A stretch of 48,231 nt of DNA from an uncultured Verrucomicrobiota bacterium (GCA_937127435.1 CAKZLZ010000047.1:1-48231), one strand, 5' to 3'; positions 8,599-17,780 are shown, counted from the first letter of the stretch. A program made the numbers and translations. Notes: generated from the letters alone by a model not told the origin.

Positions 8599-10398
8599 AT
8601 GACAAGTGCGCCAACATCCAATAAATTGTTGCTGGACTGGGTTGAAGATGTGAAAACCATGTGTCGGCCCGACAGTGTATACTGGTGTGATGGTTCCGAT
8701 GCGGAATTCCAAACCATTGCACAGACCATGGTCGATAGCGGTACCGCGATGTGGCTGTCCCCTGAGAAGCGCCCCAACTCTTTGTACATTCGTTCAGACC
8801 CGGCCGATGTGGCCCGGGTAGAAGACCGTACGTTTATTTGCTCCAAAAACGAAGAGGATGCCGGACCGACCAACCACTGGAAAGATCCCGAAGAGATGAA
8901 AGAGATTCTCCGCGGATTTTATAACGGATGTATGCAGGGCCGCACCCTCTATGTGATTCCTTATTCCATGGGACCTGTCGGGAGCCCGATTGCAAAAATC
9001 GGTTTTGAAATCACCGACAGTCCGTATGTGGTTTGCAACATGCACATTATGGCCCGCGTTGGCTCCAAAGTATTGGAAGTGCTGGGTGACAGTGATGACT
9101 TTGTTCGCGGCATCCACTCTGTAGGTTATCCGCTGACTGAACCGAAACAGGCGGATCTTGCATGGCCCTGTAATGCTGAAAACAAATACATCACCCATTA
9201 TCCTGAAACCCGCGAGATCTGGTCTTTCGGATCCGGATACGGCGGAAATGCTTTGTTGGGTAAAAAATGTCATGCATTGCGTATCGCATCCGTTCAGGCC
9301 AAAGACGAAGGCTGGATGGCGGAACACATGCTCATTTTGAAACTGACTTCTCCTGAAAGTGAAGTGAAGTATGTGGCGGCGGCCTTCCCGAGTGCCTGCG
9401 GAAAAACCAACCTCGCGATGATGAACCCCACACTTCCCGGCTGGAAAGTTGAAACCATTGGTGACGACATTGCCTGGATGAAATTCGGAGAGGACGGACG
9501 CCTGTATGCGATCAAGCCTGAGGCCGGATTCTTCGGTGTGGCGCCCGGTACCAGTATGGGCTCCAACCCCAACGCGCTCAAAAGTGTGGATTCAAATGCG
9601 ATCTTCACCAACTGTGCGCTGACCAAAGACGGCGACGTCTGGTGGGAAGACATGGGTGTGGAAGCGGAAGAACTCACCGATTGGTTGAGCCGCCCCTGGA
9701 CCCCGGATTGTGGCCGCACCGCTGCCCATCCGAATGCCCGTTTCACAGCCCGTGCGGCCCAATGTCCGGTCATCGCCGACGAATGGGAAGATCCCGCCGG
9801 CGTGCCTATTTCCGCCATTCTCTTCGGTGGACGCCGTGCATCCGCACAGCCACTGATTACCGAAGCCATGGATTGGGAACACGGTACGTTCATGGGGGCC
9901 ATGATGGCCTCTGAGAAAACCGCGGCCGCTGCCGGAGTGGTGGGCGAACTTCGCCGCGACCCCATGGCCATGTTGCCTTTCTGCGGATACCACATGGGTG
10001 ATTACTTCGCTCACTGGATCAAAATGGGTGAAAAAGGCGGAGACAAAATGCCGAAGATCTTTTACGTCAACTGGTTCCGTAAGAGTGAAGACGGACGTTG
10101 GCTCTGGCCTGGATTTGGCGAAAACTCCCGCGTACTGAAGTGGGTCTTCGGACGTTGCGCCGGAACTGCGGAAGCGGTACCCAATGCCCTCGGACTGACC
10201 GCGGCCCCGGGATCTCTGGATGTTGAAAACCTCGACATGCTGCCTGAAGATCTGGAAGAGTTGCTGTCCGTTGACAAGGCCCTTTGGCTAAGTGAAATCC
10301 CCTCCATTCGCGAACATCTCGCGAAGTTCGGTGACCGCTTGCCGGAAGTGTTGGTGAAACAGGCAGATGCGCTTGAAGCACGTCTGAAAAATGCCTAA
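8599..10398 (+). CDS. pckG: Phosphoenolpyruvate carboxykinase (GTP)
   Basis: A 599-aa cytosolic enzyme that interconverts oxaloacetate + GTP and phosphoenolpyruvate + GDP + CO2, linking the TCA cycle to gluconeogenesis. The GTP-type family is clear from the P-loop [13 protein letters not shown] (about residues 263-276), the kinase-2 segment [10 protein letters not shown], the [16 protein letters not shown] block and [11 protein letters not shown]. Length is typical (about 600 aa). The start at 8599 is fixed by AGGAG at 8586-8590 with an eight-base spacer; an upstream in-frame start at 8539 lacks this. The gene is monocistronic and ends at a strong terminator at 10424-10455. Confidence 0.97.
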   Translation: MTSAPTSNKLLLDWVEDVKTMCRPDSVYWCDGSDAEFQTIAQTMVDSGTAMWLSPEKRPNSLYIRSDPADVARVEDRTFICSKNEEDAGPTNHWKDPEEMKEILRGFYNGCMQGRTLYVIPYSMGPVGSPIAKIGFEITDSPYVVCNMHIMARVGSKVLEVLGDSDDFVRGIHSVGYPLTEPKQADLAWPCNAENKYITHYPETREIWSFGSGYGGNALLGKKCHALRIASVQAKDEGWMAEHMLILKLTSPESEVKYVAAAFPSACGKTNLAMMNPTLPGWKVETIGDDIAWMKFGEDGRLYAIKPEAGFFGVAPGTSMGSNPNALKSVDSNAIFTNCALTKDGDVWWEDMGVEAEELTDWLSRPWTPDCGRTAAHPNARFTARAAQCPVIADEWEDPAGVPISAILFGGRRASAQPLITEAMDWEHGTFMGAMMASEKTAAAAGVVGELRRDPMAMLPFCGYHMGDYFAHWIKMGEKGGDKMPKIFYVNWFRKSEDGRWLWPGFGENSRVLKWVFGRCAGTAEAVPNALGLTAAPGSLDVENLDMLPEDLEELLSVDKALWLSEIPSIREHLAKFGDRLPEVLVKQADALEARLKNA

Positions 10399-10423
10399 GG
10401 CATTTTCCTTTCACGATGAAAAG

Positions 10424-10455
10424 ACCGGGAACTGAAAAGTTCCCGGTTTTTTTTT
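10424..10455 (+). terminator. Rho-independent terminator of pckG
   Basis: ACCGGGAACT (10424-10433) pairs perfectly with AGTTCCCGGT (10438-10447) around a GAAA tetraloop and is followed by a run of T residues to 10455. A decayed relative of the same hairpin, with GACCGGTCACTGAAAAGATCC and CGGTTTT, is seen at about 10809-10836. Confidence 0.93.
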
Positions 10456-10474
10456 AGATTTGTGCATTCTCTTC

Positions 10475-10847
10475 AGTCCCGGCGGGACGGCTCCTGCCAG
10501 TGCATGAGAGCCGCCCTTACAGGGCTCCGTCTTTGTATTAAATAACCCATATAACCGGGGTTTTCACCCCGGCCTTTGGAGAGCCGCCCCGTTGGGGCTG
10601 AAAGGCCATCAGGTCGTCGAAAATGAAAAGCGCTTTTTGTGTATGGTCTTGAGTCCGGGCGGGACGGCTTTCCAAAGGGCGGGGCGTGAGCCCCGGCACC
10701 TGTCAGAGATTATTCCCCGAGTCCTGAAAGGACGGCTCTCAGCGGATTCTTTGGGGCTGAAAAGACATTCCGGCCGTCGAAAAGGAAAAGCGCGATGGTC
10801 AACCGTCTGACCGGTCACTGAAAAGATCCCGGTTTTCTTATAGGCCT
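10475..10847. repeat. Duplicated GC-rich extragenic element
   Basis: This gene-free stretch holds two diverged direct copies. Copy 1 starts at about 10475 (AGTCCCGGCGGGACGGCT) and copy 2 at about 10652 (AGTCCGGGCGGGACGGCT). Both end in the same block, TTGGGGCTGAAA at 10592 and 10751 followed 21-30 bases later by GTCGAAAA and AAAAGCGC. Inside are self-complementary CCGGGG/CCCCGG and AGAGCC/GGCTCT words. The element resembles the dispersed extragenic repeats common in PVC and other environmental genomes; a related piece is at 26058-26200. No credible gene is present. Confidence 0.8.
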
Positions 10848-10937
10848 GTGCTTACAAAATTGGAACTCGGGAGGGGCTGGGGAATTTCAGGGGAACTGGT
10901 TCCTTGTGTTAGGTGGAGGAGCGGATACATAGAACCC

Positions 10938-11942
10938 GTGACGAATTCCCCTCCCACCCACAACAAATATTTGCAGGACGGCTTTGGCCGGCCGATTCAT
11001 TACTTGCGTGTTTCTTTGACCGACGCATGTAATTTTCGCTGTGTGTATTGCATGCCGGAAGATATGAAATTCCGTCCGCGTCAGGAGTTGTTAAGCTGTT
11101 CCGAGTTTAAGCGGCTGATCACCCGTTTTCACAAAATGGGATTTGATAAATTTCGTTTTACCGGGGGCGAACCGACCTTGCATCCTGATTTGGTTGAATT
11201 GGTTCGCTTTACCCGCTCGTTATCACCATCTCCTTTTGTCGCGTTGACCACCAATGCGTATTTGCTGGCAAAGCAGGCCCGGGCCTTGGCGGATGCGGGT
11301 TTACAACGGGTGAATATCAGTTTGGATTCGATGCAGCCTGACCGTTTTCTGCAACTCGCACGCCGCGGATCTTTGGATAAAGTATTAGAGGGAATTTCCG
11401 CGGCGGAGGAGGCGGGGCTGGAAGTGAAAATCAATACCGTCGTGGTTCAAAATTTTAATGAAGACGAAGTCGTCTCTCTGGCCGCACTTACGCTTAAGCA
11501 TCCCTGGCAAATTCGCTTTTTGGAAATGATGCCTTTTGGAAAAAACAGCGATTTACAATTGCAGGCCCGGGTAAACACGCCTGCATTACAGTCCAAAATT
11601 CATGCGGAGTTGGGCCCTCTGCATCCGGTAGGGGAAGGGCTGGATGGCGAAGCGAGGGTTTTTCGTTTACAGGATGCCCCGGGCACCATTGGATTTATTT
11701 CCCCGGTGAGCGCCCCGTTCTGCGCCTCCTGTAACCGGGTGCGCCTCACTGCAGATGGTAAATTAAAATTATGTTTGCTCAAAGACGGAGAACTGGATTT
11801 ACGCGAAATTCTCAGAGGAGAACATCCCGATGAAGAAATTGACCGTCAAATCCTGGCGGGGGTGGCCCGTAAACCCTGGGGACATGATCTTTCCCACAAC
11901 CGTTTCGGCACCTTGCGGGGCATGAGCGAAATTGGCGGATAG
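10938..11942 (+). CDS. moaA: GTP 3',8-cyclase MoaA
   Basis: A radical-SAM enzyme that converts GTP to 3',8-cyclo-7,8-dihydro-GTP, the first step of molybdenum-cofactor synthesis. It has the N-terminal cluster motif CNFRCVYC, the FTGGEPTLHPD segment, a second Fe-S cluster motif CASCNRVRLTADGKLKLC near the C-terminus, and the terminal GG (MSEIGG) needed in MoaA proteins. I place the start at GTG 10938, giving 334 aa, because the family begins shortly before a DGFGRPIHYLRVSLTD-like segment. A GTG at 10848 would add 30 residues encoded by the repeat-flanking region. No other molybdenum-cofactor gene is in the window. Confidence 0.93.
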   Translation: MTNSPPTHNKYLQDGFGRPIHYLRVSLTDACNFRCVYCMPEDMKFRPRQELLSCSEFKRLITRFHKMGFDKFRFTGGEPTLHPDLVELVRFTRSLSPSPFVALTTNAYLLAKQARALADAGLQRVNISLDSMQPDRFLQLARRGSLDKVLEGISAAEEAGLEVKINTVVVQNFNEDEVVSLAALTLKHPWQIRFLEMMPFGKNSDLQLQARVNTPALQSKIHAELGPLHPVGEGLDGEARVFRLQDAPGTIGFISPVSAPFCASCNRVRLTADGKLKLCLLKDGELDLREILRGEHPDEEIDRQILAGVARKPWGHDLSHNRFGTLRGMSEIGG

Positions 11943-12006
11943 GGGTTCGGAATTGGAGCCTGCCTGAGGAGGTACGATCCCGATGGGGAAGGGGGGGCGA
12001 TCTGTC

Positions 12007-12894
12007 CTACACGCTTTGGCGGCACATGGGGAGTTGAGCCTCGGGCCCCAGCCAATCCGGAGTGGCGAGCACTTTTTCGAGTGCCCGCCACAAGGGATCG
12101 AAGTCGGCGCGGGTTTTACCAAGTGCGCGGTAGATGGAGACCGGGCGGTCTTCCAGTTGGACCCAGGCGCGCAAATCGGTGGGGGATGAACGGATTTCTT
12201 TTTCGCTGAGCACCGGCACTTGGGTGTATTCCCGTTGACCTTGCGCAAAAACTTCAAGGGCCTCGCGGAGGAGGGGTTGCGCTTCGCCGACTGCAAACAG
12301 GGTCAGCATTAAATTGGCATCCCCGAAGCGTCCGGTTTGCCGGGGATCCTGTCCCTCGGGTTTTGAAGAAAAGGGTTCGCGGATCCACAGACCTTCCTCT
12401 CCGGAGATTTCGATAAGGGAGTCGTATTCATGATACGCAAAACACTCGCCACTGTCACTGCGTCCACACTGAAACCACTCTCCAATTAACAGTCCTGCAT
12501 GGGGCGCCACCTGCCAGTGTTGTTGTTGATGAAAACGGCTGCCTTTATGTAACACCAGCGGATCAGGCAAGAACACGGCTTTGGCGCCTTCATCGACTTT
12601 GGCGGTAATGATTTGGGAAGTGGGGAGGTCACGGTCGTTTTTGTAAACCCGGCTGTTGGCCTGGGTGCCTAAAAACAACCGGGCGTCTTTTTCGATATGG
12701 AGGTCGATCGCAATCCGGTCGCCCTGCACCATCCCGCCGCCATAACTTGAAAGAATCAATGAAGCGGCTTCTTCAGAAAAATAAGGGCTAAGAAACCTCA
12801 TGGGCGCAACGCTTTCGCATTCCACAATACGTGAACGGCCCTGACGGGATACAATGGTGGCTTTACTGGGATGAGGGGTCGGCAGAATCGGCAT
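12007..12894 (-). CDS. ureD: Urease accessory protein UreD
   Basis: A 295-aa protein with UreD/UreH hallmarks: a GGGMVQGDRI block near residues 52-61, ARLFLGTQANSRVYKN, FLPDPLVLHKGSRFHQQ, GEWFQCGRSDSGE and a GDANLMLTLF segment. UreD is the scaffold that binds apo-urease and, with UreF and UreG, guides nickel into the active site. Normally it lies beside ureABC and ureEFG. None of these is seen here; neighbours are moaA (convergent) and deoC (divergent), so the gene is isolated in the window. The start at 12894 gives MPILPTPHP. The 64-base gap to moaA shows no clear terminator. Confidence 0.9.
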   Translation of the reverse strand: MPILPTPHPSKATIVSRQGRSRIVECESVAPMRFLSPYFSEEAASLILSSYGGGMVQGDRIAIDLHIEKDARLFLGTQANSRVYKNDRDLPTSQIITAKVDEGAKAVFLPDPLVLHKGSRFHQQQHWQVAPHAGLLIGEWFQCGRSDSGECFAYHEYDSLIEISGEEGLWIREPFSSKPEGQDPRQTGRFGDANLMLTLFAVGEAQPLLREALEVFAQGQREYTQVPVLSEKEIRSSPTDLRAWVQLEDRPVSIYRALGKTRADFDPLWRALEKVLATPDWLGPEAQLPMCRQSV

Positions 12895-13070
12895 AGAGAT
12901 ACCATTGAGGAAGTTCAGAGAAGATTCCAGTCCCTTGCAAAATTATTTACGGCTCCATTCCGAATTATTCAGAAACGTATTAGTGAAGAACCCTCTTGGG
13001 GGAAAATGGGGGAAGTGCTCTTGAAATATCTGCTTGCCTCCTGTGGGTCCTAACGGTACTTTCTATCATT

Positions 13071-13754
13071 ATGAACCCACTCTCCAGTTATTTCGATGTT
13101 GCGATCTTGAAACCGGACATGAGCGAAAAGGAAGTGATGGCCGCTGCGGAGTCCTGCCTTCCGTACCAGCCCTGCGCATTTTGTGTGCGTCCTTCCGATA
13201 TTCCCCTGCTCAAACCTCTTTGTAATGAACACCGAATTGGACTTTGTGTGGTGCTGGGATTTCCTCACGGGAGTCAGTTAACGATTTCAAAAGTGGATGA
13301 GGCCAAACGGTATATTTCAGAGGGTGTCGATGAAATTGATATGGTTTGCAATGTGGGCTGGGTCAAATCCGGAGAATGGCAAAAGATTAGAGAAGATATC
13401 TCCGCGGTCAGTTCGTTTACCCGGCCGGCCGGGGTACTGTTAAAAGTGATTTTGGAAACCTGTTTTTTAACCGAAGTTGAAATCGAACAACTGGTGAATA
13501 TCTGCGTGACGGCCAAAGCGGATTTTGTAAAAACGTCCACCGGTTTTAACGGGGAGGGGGCGCAGGACGAACATGTGCAATTGATGGTGAAGACTGCGGA
13601 TCACCGCATTCAGGTCAAACCTTCCGGAGGGATTCGCTCCAAAGCGCGGGCGCAGGCACTGATTGATCTGGGCGCAACCCGTCTGGGGGTGGATTTCAGC
13701 TCCATTCCGGTGATTTGCGGAGACGCCAAGCCGGTCAAAAACTCAGGATACTGA
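13071..13754 (+). CDS. deoC: Deoxyribose-phosphate aldolase DeoC
   Basis: A 227-aa class I aldolase that splits 2-deoxy-D-ribose 5-phosphate into glyceraldehyde 3-phosphate and acetaldehyde in deoxynucleoside catabolism. It has EIDMVCNVGWVKSG, LKVILETC, the Schiff-base lysine in ADFVKTSTGF and the second lysine in VKPSGGIR. The start at 13071 (MNPLSSYFDVAILKPD) matches the family N-terminus; an upstream in-frame ATG at 12996 would add 25 hydrophobic residues not seen in the family. No strong Shine-Dalgarno is visible. The 176-base divergent gap to ureD must hold both promoters, but I see no convincing boxes there. Confidence 0.94.
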   Translation: MNPLSSYFDVAILKPDMSEKEVMAAAESCLPYQPCAFCVRPSDIPLLKPLCNEHRIGLCVVLGFPHGSQLTISKVDEAKRYISEGVDEIDMVCNVGWVKSGEWQKIREDISAVSSFTRPAGVLLKVILETCFLTEVEIEQLVNICVTAKADFVKTSTGFNGEGAQDEHVQLMVKTADHRIQVKPSGGIRSKARAQALIDLGATRLGVDFSSIPVICGDAKPVKNSGY

Positions 13755-13761
13755 GCTTGTT

Positions 13762-13977
13762 TTAGTCCTGCGGCTCTTTGCTGCAGGTCCCTTTTTTCTC
13801 ATTCGGGCATTCTTTGTTGGAGCAAAGCGGACAATCAATTTCCTGCCCCTTGTATTTCCGGGAGGAGCTGCCGCAATGCTGAATGGGCTTGCGGCCATTG
13901 AGTACACCGACAGACATTCCCAATACACAAATGAGAAGGACGGCCAATATGATGGGGATAAGGATGAGGAAAGACAT
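13762..13977 (-). CDS. Small Cys-rich membrane protein, NqrM-like (DUF539)
   Basis: A 71-aa protein with one N-terminal transmembrane helix (about residues 3-22), then GMSVGVLNGRKPIQHCG and a Cys-rich tail with CPLCSNKECPN and a final Cys (five Cys in all). The order helix, (A/G)MSVG, a basic KPI/KGSCGG-like segment and a cysteine cluster is the pattern of NqrM, a maturation factor of the Na+-translocating NADH:quinone reductase thought to deliver iron. No nqr subunit gene is in this window. It lies convergent to deoC, with seven bases between the stop codons. It could be a distant DUF539 relative with another client. Confidence 0.7.
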   Translation of the reverse strand: MSFLILIPIILAVLLICVLGMSVGVLNGRKPIQHCGSSSRKYKGQEIDCPLCSNKECPNEKKGTCSKEPQD

Positions 13978-14079
13978 GGGCTTTAGATACGGGATTTCCG
14001 GGAAAAGTCAATAATACGAAAAGGGAATGGATGGGCGTATCCCGCAATGGGTGATTTTTTAAGCAAGGCTCGGGCTTGT

Positions 14080-14120
14080 CCCGGCGCGCGCAGATATCCT
14101 GATTCTGGAAACGCGCCGGG
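14080..14120. repeat. GC-rich inverted repeat
   Basis: CCCGGCGCG at 14080-14088 is perfectly complementary to CGCGCCGGG at 14112-14120, with a 23-base loop. It lies just downstream of the DUF5684 gene's terminator and upstream of the NqrM-like gene. Confidence 0.75.
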
Positions 14121-14123
14121 CAC

Positions 14124-14160
14124 AAAAAAGCCGTTCCGGCACTGCGAAACGGCTTTTTTT
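14124..14160. terminator. Bidirectional terminator hairpin
   Basis: AAAAAAGCCGTT (14124-14135) pairs with AACGGCTTTTTT (14148-14159). The A-run and T-run make it a terminator on both strands. It lies 17 bases beyond the stop of the minus-strand DUF5684 gene, which it would terminate. Confidence 0.92.
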
Positions 14161-14176
14161 CAGACGGACGGTATTA

Positions 14177-14569
14177 TCAGACGCTTTCGGTAACAACGGG
14201 TTGGTAGGTGGCGTCGCCATACCCAAGGATGCACCAGAAAATCGGACTCAGGAAAATCAGTCCCAGTGCGAATCCGGTACCTTTCCCAAAGCGTTTTGCG
14301 ATTTCAACCATAAGCACGATCGAAATATAAATATTCACGAAGGGAATAAACAACAGGAAGAACCATAAGATGGGTTTTCCCGCAATTTCGGTCATGACCA
14401 CCATGTTGTAGAAAGGCACAATGCAGGCCCATCCCGGTTTTCCGGCTTTGACAAATACTTTGCCCACGCCAACGAGAACGCCAATGAGGATGGCCAAATA
14501 AATGATTCCGCCAATCAAACCAACGCCGGCTCCGACAGCAGATTCCTGTGCTAAATAAAATGTATTCAT
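14177..14569 (-). CDS. DUF5684-type small polytopic membrane protein
   Basis: A 130-aa inner-membrane protein with about four hydrophobic helices. The blocks GVGKVFVKAGKPGWACIVPF, YNMVVMTEIAGKPILWF, PFVNIYISIVLMVEIAKRFG and KGTGFALGLIFLSPIFWCIL are characteristic of DUF5684, a family with no established function; members often occur beside signal peptidase or secretion genes, which I do not see here. A good Shine-Dalgarno (AGGAGA, about nine bases before the ATG) supports the start at 14569. It lies 75 bases downstream of pyk on the same strand and ends at the terminator at 14124-14160, so it could be co-transcribed with pyk. Confidence 0.8.
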   Translation of the reverse strand: MNTFYLAQESAVGAGVGLIGGIIYLAILIGVLVGVGKVFVKAGKPGWACIVPFYNMVVMTEIAGKPILWFFLLFIPFVNIYISIVLMVEIAKRFGKGTGFALGLIFLSPIFWCILGYGDATYQPVVTESV

Positions 14570-14644
14570 GTTATCTCTTCTCCTAAGTTGAGGGTTAGGG
14601 ACTCATTTGAGTCTTAAATCCGCAAAATGTAAATGTTATAATGC

Positions 14645-16066
14645 TTAGCTTTCCACGGTGGACATGAGGATCGTATCGACCAAGCGGTCGTTGATTTTTA
14701 CTTCGGTGACTGCCACCACAGTATTGCCCACTTGCAGCAAGCCGCGGTCGACTAGTTTGGCGACGGCCCGGCTTACGTTGTCCTCCGGATCATCACTGGT
14801 TTCCAGATAAGAAGGCTGAATTCCCCAATACATGGGCAACTGATTCAGCAGGTTGTTGTCACTCGAAAAAGCGTAGATGGGCGTGGAGACCAAACGCAAA
14901 CGGGCGGCATTTCTGGCGATAATTCCGCTGGAGGTGAAAACAATCAGCGCATCTGCAGCACATTCTTCGGCCAATACGGCAGCGGATTTGACCAATTTAG
15001 CAAATTTACTCTGCATTTTCACATTGTCATAAAAGCCGGCGCCTCCACTGCGTTCAATCCGTCTGGAAATCCGGTCCATCATCTCCACGCATTTGAGCGG
15101 ATATTTTCCAATACTGGTCTCACCACTGAGCATGATGGCGTCAGCTTGTTCGTAGACGGCATTGGCGGTGTCGGTAATTTCTGCACGGGTGGGGGAAGGG
15201 CTGGAAATCATGGATTCCAGCATATGAGTGGCCACGATCACGGGTTTTCCCTGTTGTGCGCACTGCTTGATCATTCGACGCTGGATAATGGGCAATTCTT
15301 CGTAAGGGCACTCGATGCCTAAATCGCCCCGGGCAACCATAATGGCATCCGCAGCTTCGATAATTTCATCCAAATTCCGGATGCCCTCCTGGTCTTCCAG
15401 TTTGGCCACCACTTTCTGCGGGGCATTGTGGTAATCCAGAATGGCTTTGAGTTGTCTTACATCCTCCGGCTCACGCACAAATGACATGGCAAACCAGTCA
15501 ATCCCGACTTCGATGCCGAGTTTGATATCTTCTTTATCCTGTTGAGTGAGAGAAGGTAAATTGACCCGGACGCCCGGAAGATTTACATGCCGGCGGCTTT
15601 TCAGGGTGCCGGGGGTGAGGACTTTGCAAAGCAACTGGTTGTGCTTTTTCTCATCCACTTTCAGTTCAATGTTCCCGTTGTCGATCAGGACGACATCTCC
15701 TACCCGGATATCTTCCACCAATTGATCGTAATTGACGTCTACACTGTATTCTTCGGCTGATTTTTCCCCGCGTACCGTGAGGCCGATGACCTGTCCGGCT
15801 TCGAGATTGAGGTCCTTGGGCACATCCCCGGTTCGAATTTCCGGACCGCGTGAATCCATCATGATTCCGACACGGGTGACCTGTTTGTGGCTGATTTCAC
15901 GGATGATTTTTACGCTTTCACGCACTTGCCCATGATTGGCATGGGACATGTTGATCCGGAAGATGTTGACTCCGGCTTCAATCATTTTCTGAATCATCTC
16001 GGGAGATTCTGTTGCGGGGCCTAAGGTGGCTATAATACGGGTACGACGACTGGTTTTCGGGCTCAT
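14645..16066 (-). CDS. pyk: Pyruvate kinase
   Basis: A 473-aa glycolytic enzyme that converts phosphoenolpyruvate + ADP to pyruvate + ATP. It shows TRIIATLGPATES at the N-terminus, FRINMSHANHGQ (residues 36-47), DSRGPEIRTGD, the catalytic metal-site segment MVARGDLGIECP near 240-251, and MLSGETSIGKYPLKCVEMM. The C-terminal allosteric domain is complete, and there is no extra PEP-utiliser domain. Length is normal. No Shine-Dalgarno is obvious before the ATG at 16066. With pckG in the same window both directions of the PEP node are represented. Confidence 0.97.
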   Translation of the reverse strand: MSPKTSRRTRIIATLGPATESPEMIQKMIEAGVNIFRINMSHANHGQVRESVKIIREISHKQVTRVGIMMDSRGPEIRTGDVPKDLNLEAGQVIGLTVRGEKSAEEYSVDVNYDQLVEDIRVGDVVLIDNGNIELKVDEKKHNQLLCKVLTPGTLKSRRHVNLPGVRVNLPSLTQQDKEDIKLGIEVGIDWFAMSFVREPEDVRQLKAILDYHNAPQKVVAKLEDQEGIRNLDEIIEAADAIMVARGDLGIECPYEELPIIQRRMIKQCAQQGKPVIVATHMLESMISSPSPTRAEITDTANAVYEQADAIMLSGETSIGKYPLKCVEMMDRISRRIERSGGAGFYDNVKMQSKFAKLVKSAAVLAEECAADALIVFTSSGIIARNAARLRLVSTPIYAFSSDNNLLNQLPMYWGIQPSYLETSDDPEDNVSRAVAKLVDRGLLQVGNTVVAVTEVKINDRLVDTILMSTVES

Positions 16067-16128
16067 GGTTTCAATTTTTATTTAGGTTTTCACTTGTAAC
16101 TGCAGAACATGGCAACAGATTCCTGCAC

Positions 16129-16644
16129 ATGATTATTTCTCAAGCACATCCGGAATTTGCCGCCATTCATTGGGAGAACTGGGTTCCAAATGACCAAGCC
16201 ACCCTTTGTTTTGTTCTACAGAATCAGCAGATTCTGCTGATTGAAAAGAAACGTGGACTAGGTATGGGAAAAGTCAATGGCCCAGGTGGAAAGTTTGATC
16301 CGGGTGAAACGGCCCTCGAATGTGCGATTCGGGAGACCCGGGAGGAGCTGGGGATCACGCCGACAGATCTGGAAGAGCGGGGGCTCCTCCGCTTTGAATT
16401 TACCAATGGCTACAAATTGGAAGCGTATATTTTTCTCGCCCATGGCCATGAAGGAGAGGCCATTGAAACAGAGGAGGCGGTTCCGTTATGGACGGATTTG
16501 GATGTGATTCCCTATCGGCGCATGTGGGCGGATGATGTGCTTTGGTTGCCCCATGTTTTGGGTGGAAAATCCGTGAAAGGGGATTTTCTTTTTGATGACG
16601 AAGTCATGCTGGGCGTAGAAATGGAATTGATGGAGACCCCATGA
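16129..16644 (+). CDS. MTH1-like Nudix hydrolase
   Basis: A 171-aa protein with a complete Nudix box, GGKFDPGETALECAIRETRE followed by ELGI (GX5EX7REUXEEXGU). The flanks resemble the MTH1/8-oxo-dGTPase subgroup: RGLGMGKVNGPGG before the box, and RMWADDVLWLPHVLGGKSV then GDFLFDDE after it. MTH1 enzymes clean oxidised purine nucleotides from the pool. The ATG at 16129 adds about 20 residues before the core; a later start cannot be excluded. It overlaps the glycerate kinase gene by four bases (ATGA at 16641), so the two are coupled. It is divergent from pyk across 62 bases. Confidence 0.88.
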   Translation: MIISQAHPEFAAIHWENWVPNDQATLCFVLQNQQILLIEKKRGLGMGKVNGPGGKFDPGETALECAIRETREELGITPTDLEERGLLRFEFTNGYKLEAYIFLAHGHEGEAIETEEAVPLWTDLDVIPYRRMWADDVLWLPHVLGGKSVKGDFLFDDEVMLGVEMELMETP

Positions 16645-17753
16645 AAATTCTGCTGTGTATGGATTCCTGGAAAGGATCTCTTTCCGCAATCGAAGCCTGT
16701 GAAGCGGTGGCCAAGGGGATTCAGTCGCTTTTCCCCGCTGCGGAATGTGACTTTGCCCCCATGGCGGACGGAGGAGAAGGCACTCAGGAGTTATTGGAAA
16801 TACTGCGTCCGGGGCAAAAAATCGTAAAAACGGTTCAAGGTCCCCTGGCGGGTTCACGCATTGAGGATGGATACCTGTTTTGGCCGGACTCTGGAGAAGC
16901 TCTCATCGAAATGGCCCGATGCGCGGGACTTCCTTTGCTGAGTGAAGCGGAAAAAAATCCGATGCTTACAACCACTTTCGGGGTGGGGGAATGGATCGCG
17001 GATGCTGTAGAAAGAGGCTGTGGTCAGATCACCTTGGCCGTGGGAGGATCTGCGACCGTGGATGGGGGCGTGGGCATGGCGCAGGCCCTGGGATGGCAGT
17101 TTCTGGATGCACAGGGTAAAGAACTGGGATTCGGGGGGGGAGAACTGATTCGTTTGCACAAAATTATTCCGCCTGAAAATCCATCGAAGATAAAAGTGAG
17201 GGTGATGTGTGATGTCACCAATCCTTTGTTGGGGGAAAAAGGATCTTCCGCGGTGTTTGCCCCGCAAAAAGGCGCCGATGCGGAAATGGTAAAGGATTTG
17301 GAAGCCGGTCTGGCACGATTGGCGACATGTATTGAATCCGACTTGGGAATCGATGTCCGTGAAATTCCCGGGGGAGGCGCTGCCGGCGGGATCGCGGCCG
17401 GTGCAGTGGCGTTTTTCGGGGCGGAACTGGTCAGCGGGGTGGATGAAATGATGCGGATTGCGGGTTTGCCGTCGAAAATCCGGGCGGCGGACTGGGTGAT
17501 CACCGGCGAAGGAAGGGTGGATAGCCAGAGTCTGGATGGAAAAGTGCTCTCCGGGGTAATAAAGGCTGCCGGCGATAAACCGGTTGCGGTGATTGCGGGA
17601 AGTTGTCAATTAACGGAAGCGGATCTTAAGCAGGCCGGACTGGCCGCGGCTTTTTCCGCGAATGAACAAAATCTGCCTTTGGCGGAAGCCATTGCGCGGG
17701 CGGGAGAACTGGCGGAAGTTGCGGGCCGGCGTTTTGCGGAGACATGCCTGTAA
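16641..17753 (+). CDS. Glycerate kinase (GlxK/GarK family)
   Basis: A 370-aa enzyme that phosphorylates D-glycerate with ATP. The N-terminus MKILLCMDSWKGSLSAIEA and the PMADGGEGTQE segment (about residues 34-44) are diagnostic for the GarK/GlxK family, as are GGSATVDGGVGMAQALG, CDVTNPLLGEKG, GGGAAGGIAAG and ITGEGRVDSQSLDGK. Length is typical. Family members give 2-phosphoglycerate in most bacteria, feeding lower glycolysis close to the pyk and pckG reactions encoded nearby. Translation is coupled to the upstream Nudix gene. It converges with tlyA across the 96-bp tandem array. Confidence 0.93.
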   Translation: MKILLCMDSWKGSLSAIEACEAVAKGIQSLFPAAECDFAPMADGGEGTQELLEILRPGQKIVKTVQGPLAGSRIEDGYLFWPDSGEALIEMARCAGLPLLSEAEKNPMLTTTFGVGEWIADAVERGCGQITLAVGGSATVDGGVGMAQALGWQFLDAQGKELGFGGGELIRLHKIIPPENPSKIKVRVMCDVTNPLLGEKGSSAVFAPQKGADAEMVKDLEAGLARLATCIESDLGIDVREIPGGGAAGGIAAGAVAFFGAELVSGVDEMMRIAGLPSKIRAADWVITGEGRVDSQSLDGKVLSGVIKAAGDKPVAVIAGSCQLTEADLKQAGLAAAFSANEQNLPLAEAIARAGELAEVAGRRFAETCL

Positions 17754-17780
17754 GTTGTGTCGGGGGCTTACGGGCTGAGA

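Noticed and set aside
10592..10810. Short frames on both strands in the region after pckG
   Set aside because: They run through the duplicated extragenic repeat, differ between the two copies and have no start signals.
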